Source: Stictocephala bisonia (Eukaryota > Arthropoda > Insecta > Hemiptera > Membracidae). Taken from it: a DNA stretch of 64,000 bases. The first letter of the stretch is position 1. Each line of letters starts with the position of its first letter. Under the pieces are notes generated by a model. The model did not search any database. It saw only the letters and a list, made by a program, of their open reading frames with translations, and was not told where the DNA came from. Positions 10,428 to 22,940 of the stretch are shown in pieces. The DNA lies in NCBI GenBank assembly GCA_035578905.1, contig JAQJVL010000123.1, positions 496,001-560,000 of the forward strand, read 5' to 3'. A program made the position numbers and the translations under genes.

Positions 10428-12966
10428 GCCACATCGGTAAACCCTCTCCTAATAGCCAGGCATACGTAAAGTCTACCCTACATATACATCATTCAGTCAA
10501 AGGGCGTACACACTACATTCATACTGAAACAACACTCAAAGGCATATCAGATGAGCTTGGGTTGTGTTCAGTACATATAACAGCCACTTCCTGGCAAGTG
10601 TATATATACACTACATTCATACTGAAACAACACTCAAAGGCATATCAGATGAGCTTGGGTTGTGTTCAGTACATATAACAGCCACATCGGTAAACCCTCT
10701 CCTAATAGCCAGGCATACGTAAAGTCTACCCTACATATACATCATTCAGTCAAAGGGCGTACACACTACATTCATAATGAAACAACTCTCAAAGGCATAT
10801 CAGATGAGCTTGGGTTGTGTTCAGTACATATAACAGCCACTTCCTGGCAAGTGTATATACACACTACATTCATACTGAAACAACACTCAAAGGCATATCA
10901 GATGAGCTTGGGTTGTGTTCAGTACATATAACAGCCACTTCCTGGCAAGTGTATATACACACTACATTCATACTGAAACAACACTCAAAGGCATATCAGA
11001 TGAGCTTGGGTTGTGTTCAGTACATATAACAGCCACTTCCAGGCAAGTGTATATACACACTACATTCATACTGAAACAACACTCAAAGGCATATCAAATG
11101 AGCTTGGGTTGTGTTCAGTACATATAACAGCCACTTCCAGGCAAGTGTATATAGAGACTACATTCATACTGAAACAACACTCAAAGGCATATCAGATGAG
11201 CTTGGGTTGTGTTCAGTACATATAACAGCCACTTCCTGGCAAGTGTATATACACACTACATTCATACTGAAACAAAACTCAAAGGCATATCAGATGAGCT
11301 TGGGTTGTGTTCAGTACATATAACAGCCACTTCCTGGCAAGTGTATATACACACTACATTCATACTGAAACAACACTCAAAGGCATGTCAGATGAGCTTG
11401 GGTTGTGTTCAGTACATATAACAGCCACTTCCTGGCAAGTGTATATACACACTACATTCATACTGAAACAACACTCAAAGGCATATCAGATGAGCTTGGG
11501 TTGTGTTCAGTACATATAACAGCCACTTACTGGCAAGTGTATATATACACACTACATTCATACTGAAACAACACTCAAAGGCATATCAGATGAGCTTGGG
11601 TTGTGTTCAGTACATATAACAGCCACTTCCTGGCAAGTGTATATATACACACTACATTCATACTGAAACAACACTCAAAGGCATATCAGATGAGCTTGGG
11701 TTGTGTTCAGTACATATAACAGCCACTTCCTGGCAAGTGTATATATACACACTACATTCATTCTGAAACAACACTCAAAGACATATCAGATGAGCTTGGG
11801 TTGTGTTCAGTACATATAACAGCCACTTCCTGGCAAGTGTATATACACACTACATTCACACACCACATTCATACTGAAACAACACTCAAAGACATATCAG
11901 ATGAGCTTGGGTTGTGTTCAGTACATATAACAGCCACTTCATGGCAAGTGTATATACACACTACATTCACACACTACATTCATACTGAAACAACACTCAA
12001 AGACATATCAGATGAGCTTGGGTTGTGTTTAGTACATATAACAGCCACTTCCTGGCAAGTGTATATACACACTACATTCACACACTACATTCATACTGAA
12101 ACAACACTCAAAGACATATCAGATGAGCTTGGGTTGTGTTTAGTACATATAACAGCCACTTACTGGCAAGTGTATATACACACTACATTCATACTGAAAC
12201 AACACTCAAAGGCATTTCAGATGAGCTTGGGTTGTGTTCAGTACATATAACAGCCACTTCCTGGCAAGTGTATATACACACTACATTCATACTGAAACAA
12301 CACTCAAAGGCATATCAGATGAGCTTGGGTTGTGTTCAGTACATATAACAGCCACTTCCTGGCAAGTGTATATACACACTACATTCATACTGAAACAACA
12401 CTCAAAGGCATATCAGATGAGCTTGGGTTGTGTTCAGTACATACGACAGCCACTTACTGGCAAGTGTATATACACACTACATTCATACTGAAACAACACT
12501 CAAAGGCATATCAGATGAGCTTGGGTTGTGTTCAGTACATATAACAGCCACTTCCTGGCAAGTGTATATACACACTACATTCATACTGAAACAACACTCA
12601 AAGGCATATCAGATGAGCTTGGGTTGTGTTCAGTACACATAACAGCCACTTCCTGGCAAGTGTATATACACACTACATTCATACTGAAACAACACTCAAA
12701 GGCATATCAGATGAGCGTGGGTTGTGTTCAGTACATATAACAGCCACTTCCTGGCAAGTGTATATACACACTACATTCATACTGAAACAACACTCAAAGG
12801 CATATCAGATGAGCTTGGGTTGTGTTCAGTACATACGACAGCCACTTACTGGCAAGTGTATATACACACTACATTCATACTGAAACAACACTCAAAGGCA
12901 TATCAGATGAGCTTGGGTTGTGTTCAGTACATATAACAGCCACTTCCTGGCAAGTGTATATATACT
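10428..12966. repeat. 98-bp tandem array, about 25 copies, with composite units
   Basis: The core unit contains CATATCAGATGAGCTTGGG, TTGTGTTCAGTACATATAAC, AGCCACTTCCTGGCAAGTG and TACATTCATACTGAAACAAC. Starts fall every 98 bp from 10817 to 11519 and again from 12136. The first part holds a ~250-bp composite unit (10428 and 10681) with an extra block beginning ATCGGTAAACCCTCTCC. Between 11800 and 12140 a longer form with a duplicated CACACTACATTCA segment dominates. Open frames of 70 codons recur because 98 is not a multiple of three; they are not genes. Confidence 0.97.
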
Positions 12967-13910
12967 GCCGATTTTTCTACTAAGTGCTGTACTGATTTTT
13001 GTGTAATAACAATATAATTTGACGATAAAGATTCTCAACAATTAAAAAAATACCCTCCCGCCCTAAAGAATGAATCTTGTAACACTGTTATACATGGGCT
13101 CAGGACACGTTTCCTTATCTATCATTAACTATATAATGGCCAACTTTTATGACATTGTTTGGAATAGTACAGGATTGTTGGACAATATTAACCAAATTAA
13201 AAAAAGAAAAATCTCATTTCGACCTGTATTCAATTTATTTTTAATGTTATCTTGGGATTATTCACTACTGTGCTTATTTTGTTGAATCTTTGTTCGTGTA
13301 TTAGACTTATCGCCACTTCCACTTGTGCTTTCATGTTTTGTTTGTATTTTTCCAAGAATATATCTGCTCGTTAAATAAACTTATTTGAAATTAATAAACT
13401 CCCGTTTTTAACACAAGAAATTGTGTAAAATAGAAATAGAAATATTTTTATTCCAAAAATATTTTCACAATTTGACAGTTATATGGTGGAATTACTAGCC
13501 ATCTTATCAGGTAGTGATGGCTAGCACAAACAAAATACTACAATGGATTGGTTATTCAGTATTTTGACATTTATAGATCCATTTTAGAAATAATTGTTTA
13601 TGTGTTTATCGGCTGATTGCACAAAAACACGAGAACACAAAAATTATTCTCATTTTTAAAAACAAAACAAAAACGGACAATTGTTTTCTCATCTACTCAT
13701 TGGCATTTAGCTATTATTTTTTTTATTAATATCCACTAGTTTCACCGTATGTTTATTATTATTTGCATTACGGTACTCACTTCCCGCGCTCTTTCATGGT
13801 GGTTAGGAGTAGCTTATAATAAAAATGCATTTTTAAAAAATAAAGTAATTTATTGATTGAAAACTTACCACTGTTGTAATTAAAGCAGTTTTCAACAGTT
13901 TGTAACCTAA
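12967..13910. other. AT-rich unique sequence
   Basis: No gene, RNA or mobile element recognised. Short frames such as 13070-13285 have neither a domain nor codon bias that I can identify. Confidence 0.5.
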
Positions 13911-14158
13911 CCACTGTACGTGTATGGGTGGGCGGGTGGGTTAGTACCACCGTACGTGTATAGGTGGGCGGGTGGGTTAGTACCATCGTACGTGTATGGG
14001 TGGGCGGGTGGGTTAGTACCACCGTACGTGTATAGGTGGGCGGGTGGGTTAGTACCAACGTACGTGTATGGGTGGGCGGGTGGGTTAGTACCACCGTACG
14101 TGTATAGGTGGGCGGGTGGGTTAGTACCATCGTACGTGTATGGGTGGGCGGGTTAGGT
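13911..14158 (+). repeat. 36-bp G-rich minisatellite, about seven copies, G-quadruplex prone
   Basis: The unit holds CGTACGTGTATAGG and then TGGGCGGGTGGG and TTAGTACCA. Copies ending the first block in TATGGG give four G-tracts separated by single bases (GGGTGGGCGGGTGGG), the form that makes very stable parallel quadruplexes. TATGGG and TATAGG copies alternate. The period is divisible by three, so long frames occur on both strands (12-residue repeats); I treat these as by-products. Related degenerate copies lie at 27727-27787 and 57780-57925. Confidence 0.95.
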
Positions 14159-14167
14159 TAGGTTAGG
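14153..14167 (+). repeat. Short interstitial telomere-like (TTAGG)3
   Basis: Three perfect TTAGG units directly continue the GGGTTAG-containing minisatellite. TTAGG is the usual insect telomere repeat. Three units can also arise by slippage within the minisatellite. Confidence 0.7.
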
Positions 14168-14168
14168 T

Positions 14169-14629
14169 ACGTTGCTTAAATTGCTGCCACCCTCATGCAT
14201 TATACAACATCGCTTATATGATTCAGTGTAGTCGTTAATAACACCAAAAACAATGCACGTGAAGAAATGAGGATCAAAGGATGAAGTAATGATGTATGGG
14301 GAAGTTAAGGTCTCATAAGACATTGAACATTGGAAAGGAATCCTGAGACAGCGGTAGCGGCAACACTGGTTATGAGTGTCAATACTACAGTAATAATTGC
14401 ATATGAAGTGTAAATTGAGAAATGTGAAATGCAATCGAGGAAACGGGGATGAAGATGAGCAGTTATGAAACTAAGCCGAAATGATGTCAGAAATATCTAT
14501 CGATGGAGTAAACATGAATGTAACTGACAGTGTCACAATAAATGTAAACACAAACATGAAATAAGCCATACTCAACAGAATAAAGAGCAGTACAAATAAT
14601 ATAGTATTAGAGTCTTGTGGATATTCTAG
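14169..14629. other. Unique sequence between arrays
   Basis: Moderate GC with no recognised gene. A minus-strand open frame (14153-14434) has no domain that I know. Confidence 0.4.
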
Positions 14630-17600
14630 AAAATATAATATAACTCTTGTGTAATAATAGAGAAACTTGGATTAGGCTGTGCAGTTAGTCGATCAGCGTA
14701 TAGCACGAGTAACAGGCGACGGAACATTTGGGTTGAAATACGTAGCAATACAGCAAAATATAATATAACTCTAGTGTAATAATAGAGAACCTTGGATTAG
14801 GCTGTGCAGTTAGTCGATCAGCGTATAGCACGAGTAACAGGCGACGGAACATTTGGGTTGAAATACGTAGCAATACAGCAAAATATAATATAACTCTAGT
14901 GTAATAATAGAGAAACTTGGATTAGGCTGTGCAGTTAGTCGATCAGCGTATAGCACGAGTAAAAGGCGACGGAACATTTGGGTTTAAATACGTAGCAATA
15001 CAGCAAAATATAATATAACTCTAGTGTAATAATAGAGAACCTTGGATTAGGCTGTGCAGTTAGTCGATCAGCGTATAGCACGAGTAACAGGCGACGGAAC
15101 ATTTGGGTTGAAATACGTAGCAATACAGCAAAATATAATATAACTCTAGTGTAATAATAGAGAAACTTGGATTAGGCTGTGCAGTTAGTCGATCAGCGTA
15201 TAGCACGAGTAAAAGGCGACGGAATATTTGGGTTTAAATACGTAGCAATATAGCAAAATATAATATAACTCTAGTGTAATAATAGAGAACCTTGGATTAG
15301 GCTGTGCAGTTAGTCGATCAGCGTATAGCACGAGTAACAGGCGACGGAACATTTGGGTTTAAATACGTAGCAATACAGCAAAATATAATATAACACTAGT
15401 GTAATAATAGAGAAACTTGGATTAGGCTGTGCAGTTAGTCGATCAGCGTATAGCACGAGTAACAGGCGACGAAACATTTGGGTTTAAATACGTAGCAATA
15501 CAGCAAAATATAATATAACACTAGTGTAATAATAGAGAACCTTGGATTAGGCTGTGCAGTTAGTCGATCAGCGTATAGCACGAGTAAAAGGCGACGGAAC
15601 ATTTGGGTTTAAATACGTAGCAATACAGCAAAATATAATATAACTCTAGTGTAATAATAGAGAACCTTGGATTAGGCTGTGCAGTTAGTCGATCAGCGTA
15701 TAGCACGAGTAACAGGCGACGGAACATTTGGGTTGAAATACGTAGCAATACAGCAAAATATAATATAACTCTAGTGTAATAATAGAGAAACTTGGATTAG
15801 GCTGTGCAGTTAGTCGATCAGCGTATAGCACGAGTAAAAGGCGACGGAATATTTGGGTTTAAATACGTAGCAATATAGCAAAATATAATATAACTCTAGT
15901 GTAATAATAGAGAACCTTGGATTAGGCTGTGCAGTTAGTCGATCAGCGTATAGCACGAGTAACAGGCGACGGAACATTTGGGTTTAAATACGTAGCAATA
16001 CAGCAAAATATAATATAACACTAGTGTAATAATAGAGAAACTTGGATTAGGCTGTGCAGTTAGTCGATCAGCGTATAGCACGAGTAACAGGCGACGGAAC
16101 ATTTGGGTTTAAATACGTAGCAATACAGCAAAATATAATATAACACTAGTGTAATAATAGAGAACCTTGGATTAGGCTGTGCAGTTAGTCGATCAGCGTA
16201 TAGCACGAGTAACAGGCGACGGAACATTTGGGTTTAAATACGTAGCAATACAGCAAAATATAATATAACACTAGTGTAATAATAAAGAACCTTGGTTTAG
16301 GCTGTGCAGTTAGTCGATCTGCGTATAGCACGAGTAAAAGGCGACGGAATATTTGGGTTGAAATACGTAGCAATACAGCAAAATATAATATAACACTAGT
16401 GTAAAAATAGAGAAACTTGGATTAGGCTGTGCAGTTAGTCGATCAGCGTATAGCACGAGTAAAAGGCGACGGAATATTTGGGTTGAAATACGTAGCAATA
16501 CAGCAAAATATAATATAACACTAGTGTAAAAATAGAGAAACTTGGATTAGGCTGTGCAGTTAGTCGATCAGCGTATAGCACGAGTAACAGGCGACGGAAC
16601 ATTTGGGTTTAAATACGTAGCAATACAGCAAAATATAATATAACTCTAGTGTAATAATAAAGAACCTTGGTTTAGGCTGTGCAGTTAGTCGATCAGCGTA
16701 TAGCACGAGTAACAGGCGACGGAACATTTGGGTTTAAATACGTAGCAATACAGCAAAATATAATATAACTCTAGTGTAATAATAAAGAATCTTGGTTTAG
16801 GCTGTGCAGTTAGTCGATCTGCGTATAGCACGAGTAACAGGCGTCGGAACATTTGGGTTTAAATACGTAGCAATACAGCAAAATATAATATAACTCTAGT
16901 GTAATAATAAAGAACCTTGGTTTAGGCTGTGCAGTTAGTCGATCAGCGTATAGCACGAGTAACAGGCGTCGGAACATTTGGGTTTAAATACGTAGCAATA
17001 CAGCAAAATATAATATAACTCTAGTGTAATAATAAAGAATCTTGGTTTAGGCTGTGCAGTTAGTCGATCTGCGTATAGCACGAGTAACAGGCGTCGGAAC
17101 ATTTGGGTTTAAATACGTAGCAATACAGCAAAATATAATATAACACTAGTGTAATAATAGAGAACCTTGGTTTAGGCTGTGCAGTTAGTCGATCTGCGTA
17201 TAGCACGAGTAACAGGCGTCGGAACATTTGGGTTTAAATACGTAGCAATACAGCAAAATATAATATAACACTAGTGTAATAATAGAGAACCTTGGTTTAG
17301 GCTGTGCAGTTAGTCGATCAGCGTATAGCACGAGTAACAGGCGACGGAACATTTGGGTTGAAATATGTAGCAATACAGCAAAATATAATATAACTCTAGT
17401 GTAATAATAGATAAACTTGGTTTAGGCTGTGCAGTTAGTCGATCAGCGTATAGCACGAGTAACAGGCGACGGAACATTTGGGTTTAAATACGTAGCAATA
17501 CAGCAAAATATAATATAACTCTAGTGTAATAATAAAGAACCTTGGTTTAGGCTGTGCAGTTAGTCGATCTGCGTATAGCACGAGTAAAAGGCGACGGAAT

Positions 17601-17757
17601 ATTTGGGTTGAAATACGTAGCAATATAGCAAAATATAATATAACTCTAGTGTAATAATAAAGAACCTTGGTTTAGGCTGTGCAGTTAGTCGATCTGCGTA
17701 TAGCACGAGTAAAAGGCGACGGAATATTTGGGTTGAAATACGTAGCAATATAGCAAA
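14630..17757. repeat. 125-bp satellite array, 25 copies, dimeric and pentameric order
   Basis: The unit includes CAGCAAAATATAATATAAC, TAATAATAGAGAAACTTGG, CTGTGCAGTTAGTCGATCAG and CACGAGTAACAGGCGACGG. In the left half two variants alternate (GAAACTTGG/AAAAGGCG and GAACCTTGG/AACAGGCG), giving a 250-bp dimer. A block with the same diagnostic changes also recurs 625 bp apart (14935, 15560). The right half is dominated by TTGGTTTAGG and GATCTGCG variants. The array ends sharply at 17757. Confidence 0.97.
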
Positions 17758-18425
17758 ATTAAGGGCTTTAAAAACACTGTTTGCAGTAAATATATTAAAG
17801 ACAGAGATATTACCATTTATTTTAATTAAATAAGTAATGTAAGACATTTTAGATCGAAGATGACAGCTTGATGGAGGATCTTGTCGCTAGAGCCAAACAA
17901 TGAGGAGGGACAGCAAGTTCAGTAGAGAGTGATAACGGCGGCTAGTCGTCCACATCAAGATATCACTCTTTGGAAATGGAGTGATGGATGAGTTGTGTCT
18001 TGTCCCGGGACCAAACATTGAAAATTGACGGGTGTCGTTGAAACACCTTGACGGGTTTGAATCAGGTCTAGAGAAATAGTTGGTCGCGCCTCCTTGACGT
18101 AGTCTCTCTCTAATTAACAAAGCCTTTAAGACGATAGGGTATTTATGTTGTGTGCTCTTTGTTTGTCAAATGAACTAGGGCCACGTTACAACAATAAAAC
18201 CCTAATAGTGAGAGTGCAGTAATTTTTCTGTAACTACTTTTACTGTATATATATGTCAGGGTTTATATAGTTGGTGGGGAGATCGTTATTTTTAGAAGGC
18301 GACGTCCCTTAGATTTCTTCGCGCCGATGTAAATCACTGTCCTTGAATAATTTGACAATCAATTTATCATTTTATTCGTGCCCAATCCTTGTATCCATCC
18401 AATTATTTTTGGAAAGTTACTCAGC
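17758..18425. other. Unique spacer between arrays
   Basis: Nothing recognised. It includes a modestly GC-richer part (17880-18120) with a minus-strand open frame that shows no known domain. Confidence 0.4.
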
Positions 18426-21345
18426 ATTACAGTTGTACATTTAACTATCCGGGCAGTCCTCACCCACGCCACATCTGCCTTGTTTGGTTTATTACGGTTG
18501 TATACATTTAACTATCCGGGCAGTCCTCGCCACGCCACATCTGCCTTGTTTGTTTATTACGGTTATCCGGGCAGTCCTCGCCCACGCTACATCTGCCTTG
18601 TTTGTTTATTACGGTTGTACATTTAACTATCCGAGCAGTCCTCGCCCACGCCACATTTGCCTTGTTTGTTTATTACGGTTGTACATTTAACTATCCGGGC
18701 AGTCCTCGCGCACGCCACATCTGCCTTGTTTGTTTATTACGGTTGTACATTTAACTATTCGGGCAGTCCTCGCCCACGCCACATCTGCTTGTTTGTTTAT
18801 TACGGTTGTACATTTAACTATCCGGGCAGTCCTCGCCCACGCCACATCTACCTTGTTTGTTTATTACGGTTGTACATTTAACTATCCGGTCAGTCCTCGC
18901 CCACGCCACATCTGCTTGTTTGTTTATTACGGTTGTACATTTAACTATTCGGGCAGTCCTCGCCCACGCCACATCTGCCTTGTTTGTTTATTACGGTTGT
19001 ACATTTAACTATTCGGGCAGTCCTCGTCCTCGCCACATCTACCTTGTTTGTTTATTATGGTTGTACATTTAACTATCCGGGCAGTCCTCGCCCACGCCAC
19101 ATCTGCCTTGTTTGTTTATTACGGTTGTACATTTAACTATTCGGGCAGTCCTCGCCCACGCCACATCTGCTTGTTTGTTTATTACGGTTGTACATTTAAC
19201 TATCCGGGCAGTCCTCGCCCACGCCACATCTACCTTGTTTGTTTATTACGGTTGTACATTTAACTATCCGGGCAGTCCTCGCCCACGCCACATCTGCTTG
19301 TTTGTTTATTACGGTTGTACATTTAACTATTCGGGCAGTCCTCGCCCACGCCACATCTGCCTTGTTTGTTTATTACGGTTGTACATTTAACTATTCGGGC
19401 AGTCCTCGCCCACGCCACATCTACCTTGTTTGTTTATTACGGTTGTACATTTAACTATCCGGTCAGTCCTCGCCCACGCCACATCTGCTTGTTTGTTTAT
19501 TACGGTTGTACATTTAACTATTCGGGCAGTCCTCGCCCACGCCACATCTGCTTGTTTGTTTATTACGGTTGTACATTTAACTATCCGGGCAGTCCTCGCC
19601 CACGCCACATCTACCTTGTTTGTTTATTACGGTTGTACATTTAACTATCCGGTCAGTCCTCGCCCACGCCACATCTGCTTGTTTGTTTATTACGGTTGTA
19701 CATTTAACTATTCGGGCAGTCCTCGCCCACGCCACATCTGCCTTGTTTGTTTATTACGGTTGTACATTTAACTATTCGGGCAGTCCTCGTCCTCGCCACA
19801 TCTACCTTGTTTGTTTATTATGGTTGTACATTTAACTATCCGGGCAGTCCTCGCCCACGCCACATCTGCCTTGTTTGTTTATTACGGTTGTACATTTAAC
19901 TATCCGGGCAGTCCTCGCCCACGCCACATCTGCCTTGTTTGTTTATTACGGTTGTACATTTAACTATCCGGGCAGTCCTTGCGCACGCCACATCTGCCTT
20001 GTTTGTTTATTACGGTTGTACATTTAACTATCCGGGCAGTCCTCGCCCACGCCACATCTACCTTGTTTGTTTATTACGGTTGTACATTTAACTATCCGGG
20101 CAGTCCTCGCGCACGCCACATCTGCCTTGTTTGTTTATTACGGTTGTACATTTAACTATCCGGGCAGTCCTCGCCCACGTCACATCTGCCTTGTTTGTTT
20201 ATTACGGTTGTATATTTAACTATCCGGGTAGTCCTCGCGTACGCCACATCTGCCTTGTTTGTTTATTACGGTTGTACATTTAACTATGCGGGCAGTCCTC
20301 GCCCACGTCACATCTACCTTGTTTGTTTATTACGGTTGTACATTTAACTATTCGGGCAGTCCTCGCCCACGCCACATCTGCCTTGTTTGTTTATTACGGT
20401 TGTACATTTAACTATCCGGGCAGTCCTCGCGCACGCCACATCTGCCTTGTTTGTTTATTACGGTTGTACATTTAACTATCCGGGCAGTCCTCGCGCACGC
20501 TACATCTGCCTTGTTTGTTTATTACGGTTGTACATTTAACTATCCGGGCAGTCCTCGCCCACGTCACATCTACCTTGTTTGTTTATTACGGTTGTACATT
20601 TAACTATCCGGGCAGTCCTCGCCCACGTCACATCTACCTTGTTTGTTTATTACGGTTGTACATTTAACTATCCGGGCAGTCCTCGCCCACGCCACATCTG
20701 CCTTGTTTGTTTATTACGGTTGTACATTTAACTATCCGGGCAGTCCTCGCGCACGCCACATCTGCTTGTTTGTTTATTACGGTTGTACATTTACCTATTC
20801 GGGCAGTCCTCGCCCACGCCACATCTGCCTTGTTTGTTTATTACGGTTGTACATTTAACTATTCGGGCAGTCCTCGTCCTCGCCACATCTACCTTGTTTG
20901 TTTATTATGGTTGTACATTTAACTATCCGGGCAGTCCTCGCCCACGCCACATCTGCTTGTTTGTTTATTACGGTTGTACATTTAACTATCCGGGCAGTCC
21001 TCGCCCACGTCACATCTGCCTTGTTTGTTTATTACGGTTGTATATTTAACTATCCGGGCAGTCCTCGCGTACGCCACATCTGCCTTGTTTGTTTATTACG
21101 GTTGTACATTTAACTATCCGGGCAGTCCTCGCCCACGTCACATCTACCTTGTTTGTTTATTACGGTTGTACATTTAACTATTCGGGCAGTCCTCGCCGAC
21201 GCCACATCTGCTTGTTTGTTTATTACGGTTGTACATTAAACTATCCGGGGAGTCCTCGCTCACGCCACATCTGCTTGTTTGTTTATTACGGTTGTACATT
21301 TAACCATCCGGGCAGTCCTCGCCCACGCTACATCTGCCTTGTTTG
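18426..21345. repeat. 63/64-bp satellite array, about 45 copies
   Basis: The unit contains CCTTGTTTGTTTATTACGG, TTGTACATTTAACTATCCGG and GCAGTCCTCGCCCACGCCAC. A one-base-shorter form lacks a C (ATCTGCTTG). A rare variant TCCTCGTCCTCGCC followed by TTATTATGG appears at 19021, 19784 and 20871, each in the same neighbour order, so blocks of about 763 and 1087 bp were duplicated. A 382-bp (six-unit) periodicity is seen between 18730 and 19112. The first unit is degraded (TTGGTTTATTACGG). Confidence 0.97.
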
Positions 21346-22540
21346 TTTATTTTGTTTTTCTTCATAATTTAATTTGTTAGAATGCTGACGTTTTATCGCG
21401 CTATAACATCAATTAATATCGGTGTAATAGTACTGTTTTATTAAATAGGTACTGTTAAATAATATTTGTACATTATTGCCAACTAACCGGTAGTTGAATT
21501 ATTAATTCTCATACTAATCTACTTATTATGATTTAATTTAACATAATATTCCTTATAATGTTCTTTATCCCTAAAACCGTACGTAACCCTCAGTACCTCC
21601 TCTTATATACCGTTGTGGTTATAGTTGCTTCCGCCACAACTGTTTTAGAGGTTTAATTGTAGTCTACGTGCTGATATTAGCATTGTTACTTTTGCCTAAG
21701 ATATTTTGCATGCGCTATTTTTCAATTCAATCGATAATTGAAGAGCTGTGCAGTCTCTTCAGATGTGCTTATGATTGTGCATGTTAAATTGAGTTTTTTT
21801 TTCTATGTTAGACTCTTTATTCGCCTTTTTGTCCGTAACTCAGTAGAAAACGTTTTGAACTATTTTTGTACCCTGGCTAACTAAGAAAAAATACGTACAA
21901 CACAGATAAAACTGTAACTTAGATATCTCACAAATACGCCTTACTAATTCCCCATATTTCTTCATTCTTCGTTCTGTTGCTATTCTCCCAACGGGGGGGA
22001 GGGGATCGTGTTTTTTTAACATAAAAGCCATTTCGGTGAGTAATGAATAAAAGTCCCACCCGATTTTCACGATTTTTTAAAACTTAATCAATATCAATAC
22101 ACGAACACGAATCCATAGAAATCCCCCCCCCCTAAATACAGATGTTCGGAAAAAATAAACATTTTGTCACTGAACTAACGAATGAATAATTCATTAATAT
22201 TTTGTAGTTTTTCCTCCAAAACAGTATTATGACATCCATTCTTCATACGACAAATAATAACTGCGATATTAGCAAAACAGTCAGGTTAAGTTTTTAAAGT
22301 AATTTTTGGTCGGGTTAAAGTATTTATTTAGGGGCTTTTGTCCCTACAAGCCACTAGTCTAATTTAATTGATCCTAACTTTAACAAACCTACACATTTTT
22401 TAAAAATATCTCACTTATTATTTTTTATGAAGAATTGGATGCCATATTCGTGTTTAGAAAAAAACTATTTAATGTAATATACATAGTTTTTTTGTATTCG
22501 GTATTTCCGGGGGACGCTTCTATGGATTTACGCTCGTTGG
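21346..22540. other. AT-rich non-coding sequence
   Basis: No gene recognised. A G-run (about 21994) and a C-run (about 22124) of eight or nine bases bracket the minus-strand frame 21840-22070, which has no known domain. Confidence 0.4.
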
Positions 22541-22940
22541 GTTTATGTTGATGGGAAACTCGGGCGGGACTCACATTCACCGCTACAGTAGTTCATAGCG
22601 CCCAAAATCAGTTGTCTTCCGTAACCACCCGTGGTGATCACTTTCTCACCGGAAGATGAGTCATGTAAATCGTGGTTTGTTGCATGACATTGTACTGTCT
22701 GCCGTGATGTGACGTTCACACGGTCCGGCGCATGACCAGCATCGCACTGGTGCCGCGAATTCCAACCGCACACGACACCCACAGCCGGACGACGATGTAT
22801 TCATTATTCAACATGGCCGAAAAAAAAGACGGTATAGCTCTAAAACAACAGTTTAATTCCAACATAAAACGTAGTATCGCCTTTCTAGCCCAACCTGTTA
22901 CCATGATGGTTACGAAAGAAGCAGATCTGTTTGTCTAAAA
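22540..22940. other. GC/CpG-richer patch with overlapping frames, unrecognised
   Basis: This ~400-bp stretch stands out from its AT-rich surroundings (GTCCGGCGCATGACC, ACAGCCGGACGACGATG). A 68-codon plus frame starts at 22732, and minus frames overlap it. None matches a family I know, and no splice or upstream motif settles the strand. It could be an exon, a promoter of the formin gene further downstream, or an old mobile element. Confidence 0.3.

Noticed and set aside
10394..12936. Series of 70-149-codon plus-strand frames starting MFSTYNSH
   Set aside because: They recur exactly every 98 bp with the array and end at the same repeat-borne stop.
13777..14156. Thr/Pro/His-rich (minus) and Gly/Val/Tyr-rich (plus) repetitive proteins
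   Set aside because: Open on both strands only because the 36-bp period is divisible by three; no start, splice or signal context favours either.
18378..21367. Many overlapping 70-110-codon frames in the 64-bp array
   Set aside because: 63/64-bp units keep shifting frame; frames are by-products of the satellite.
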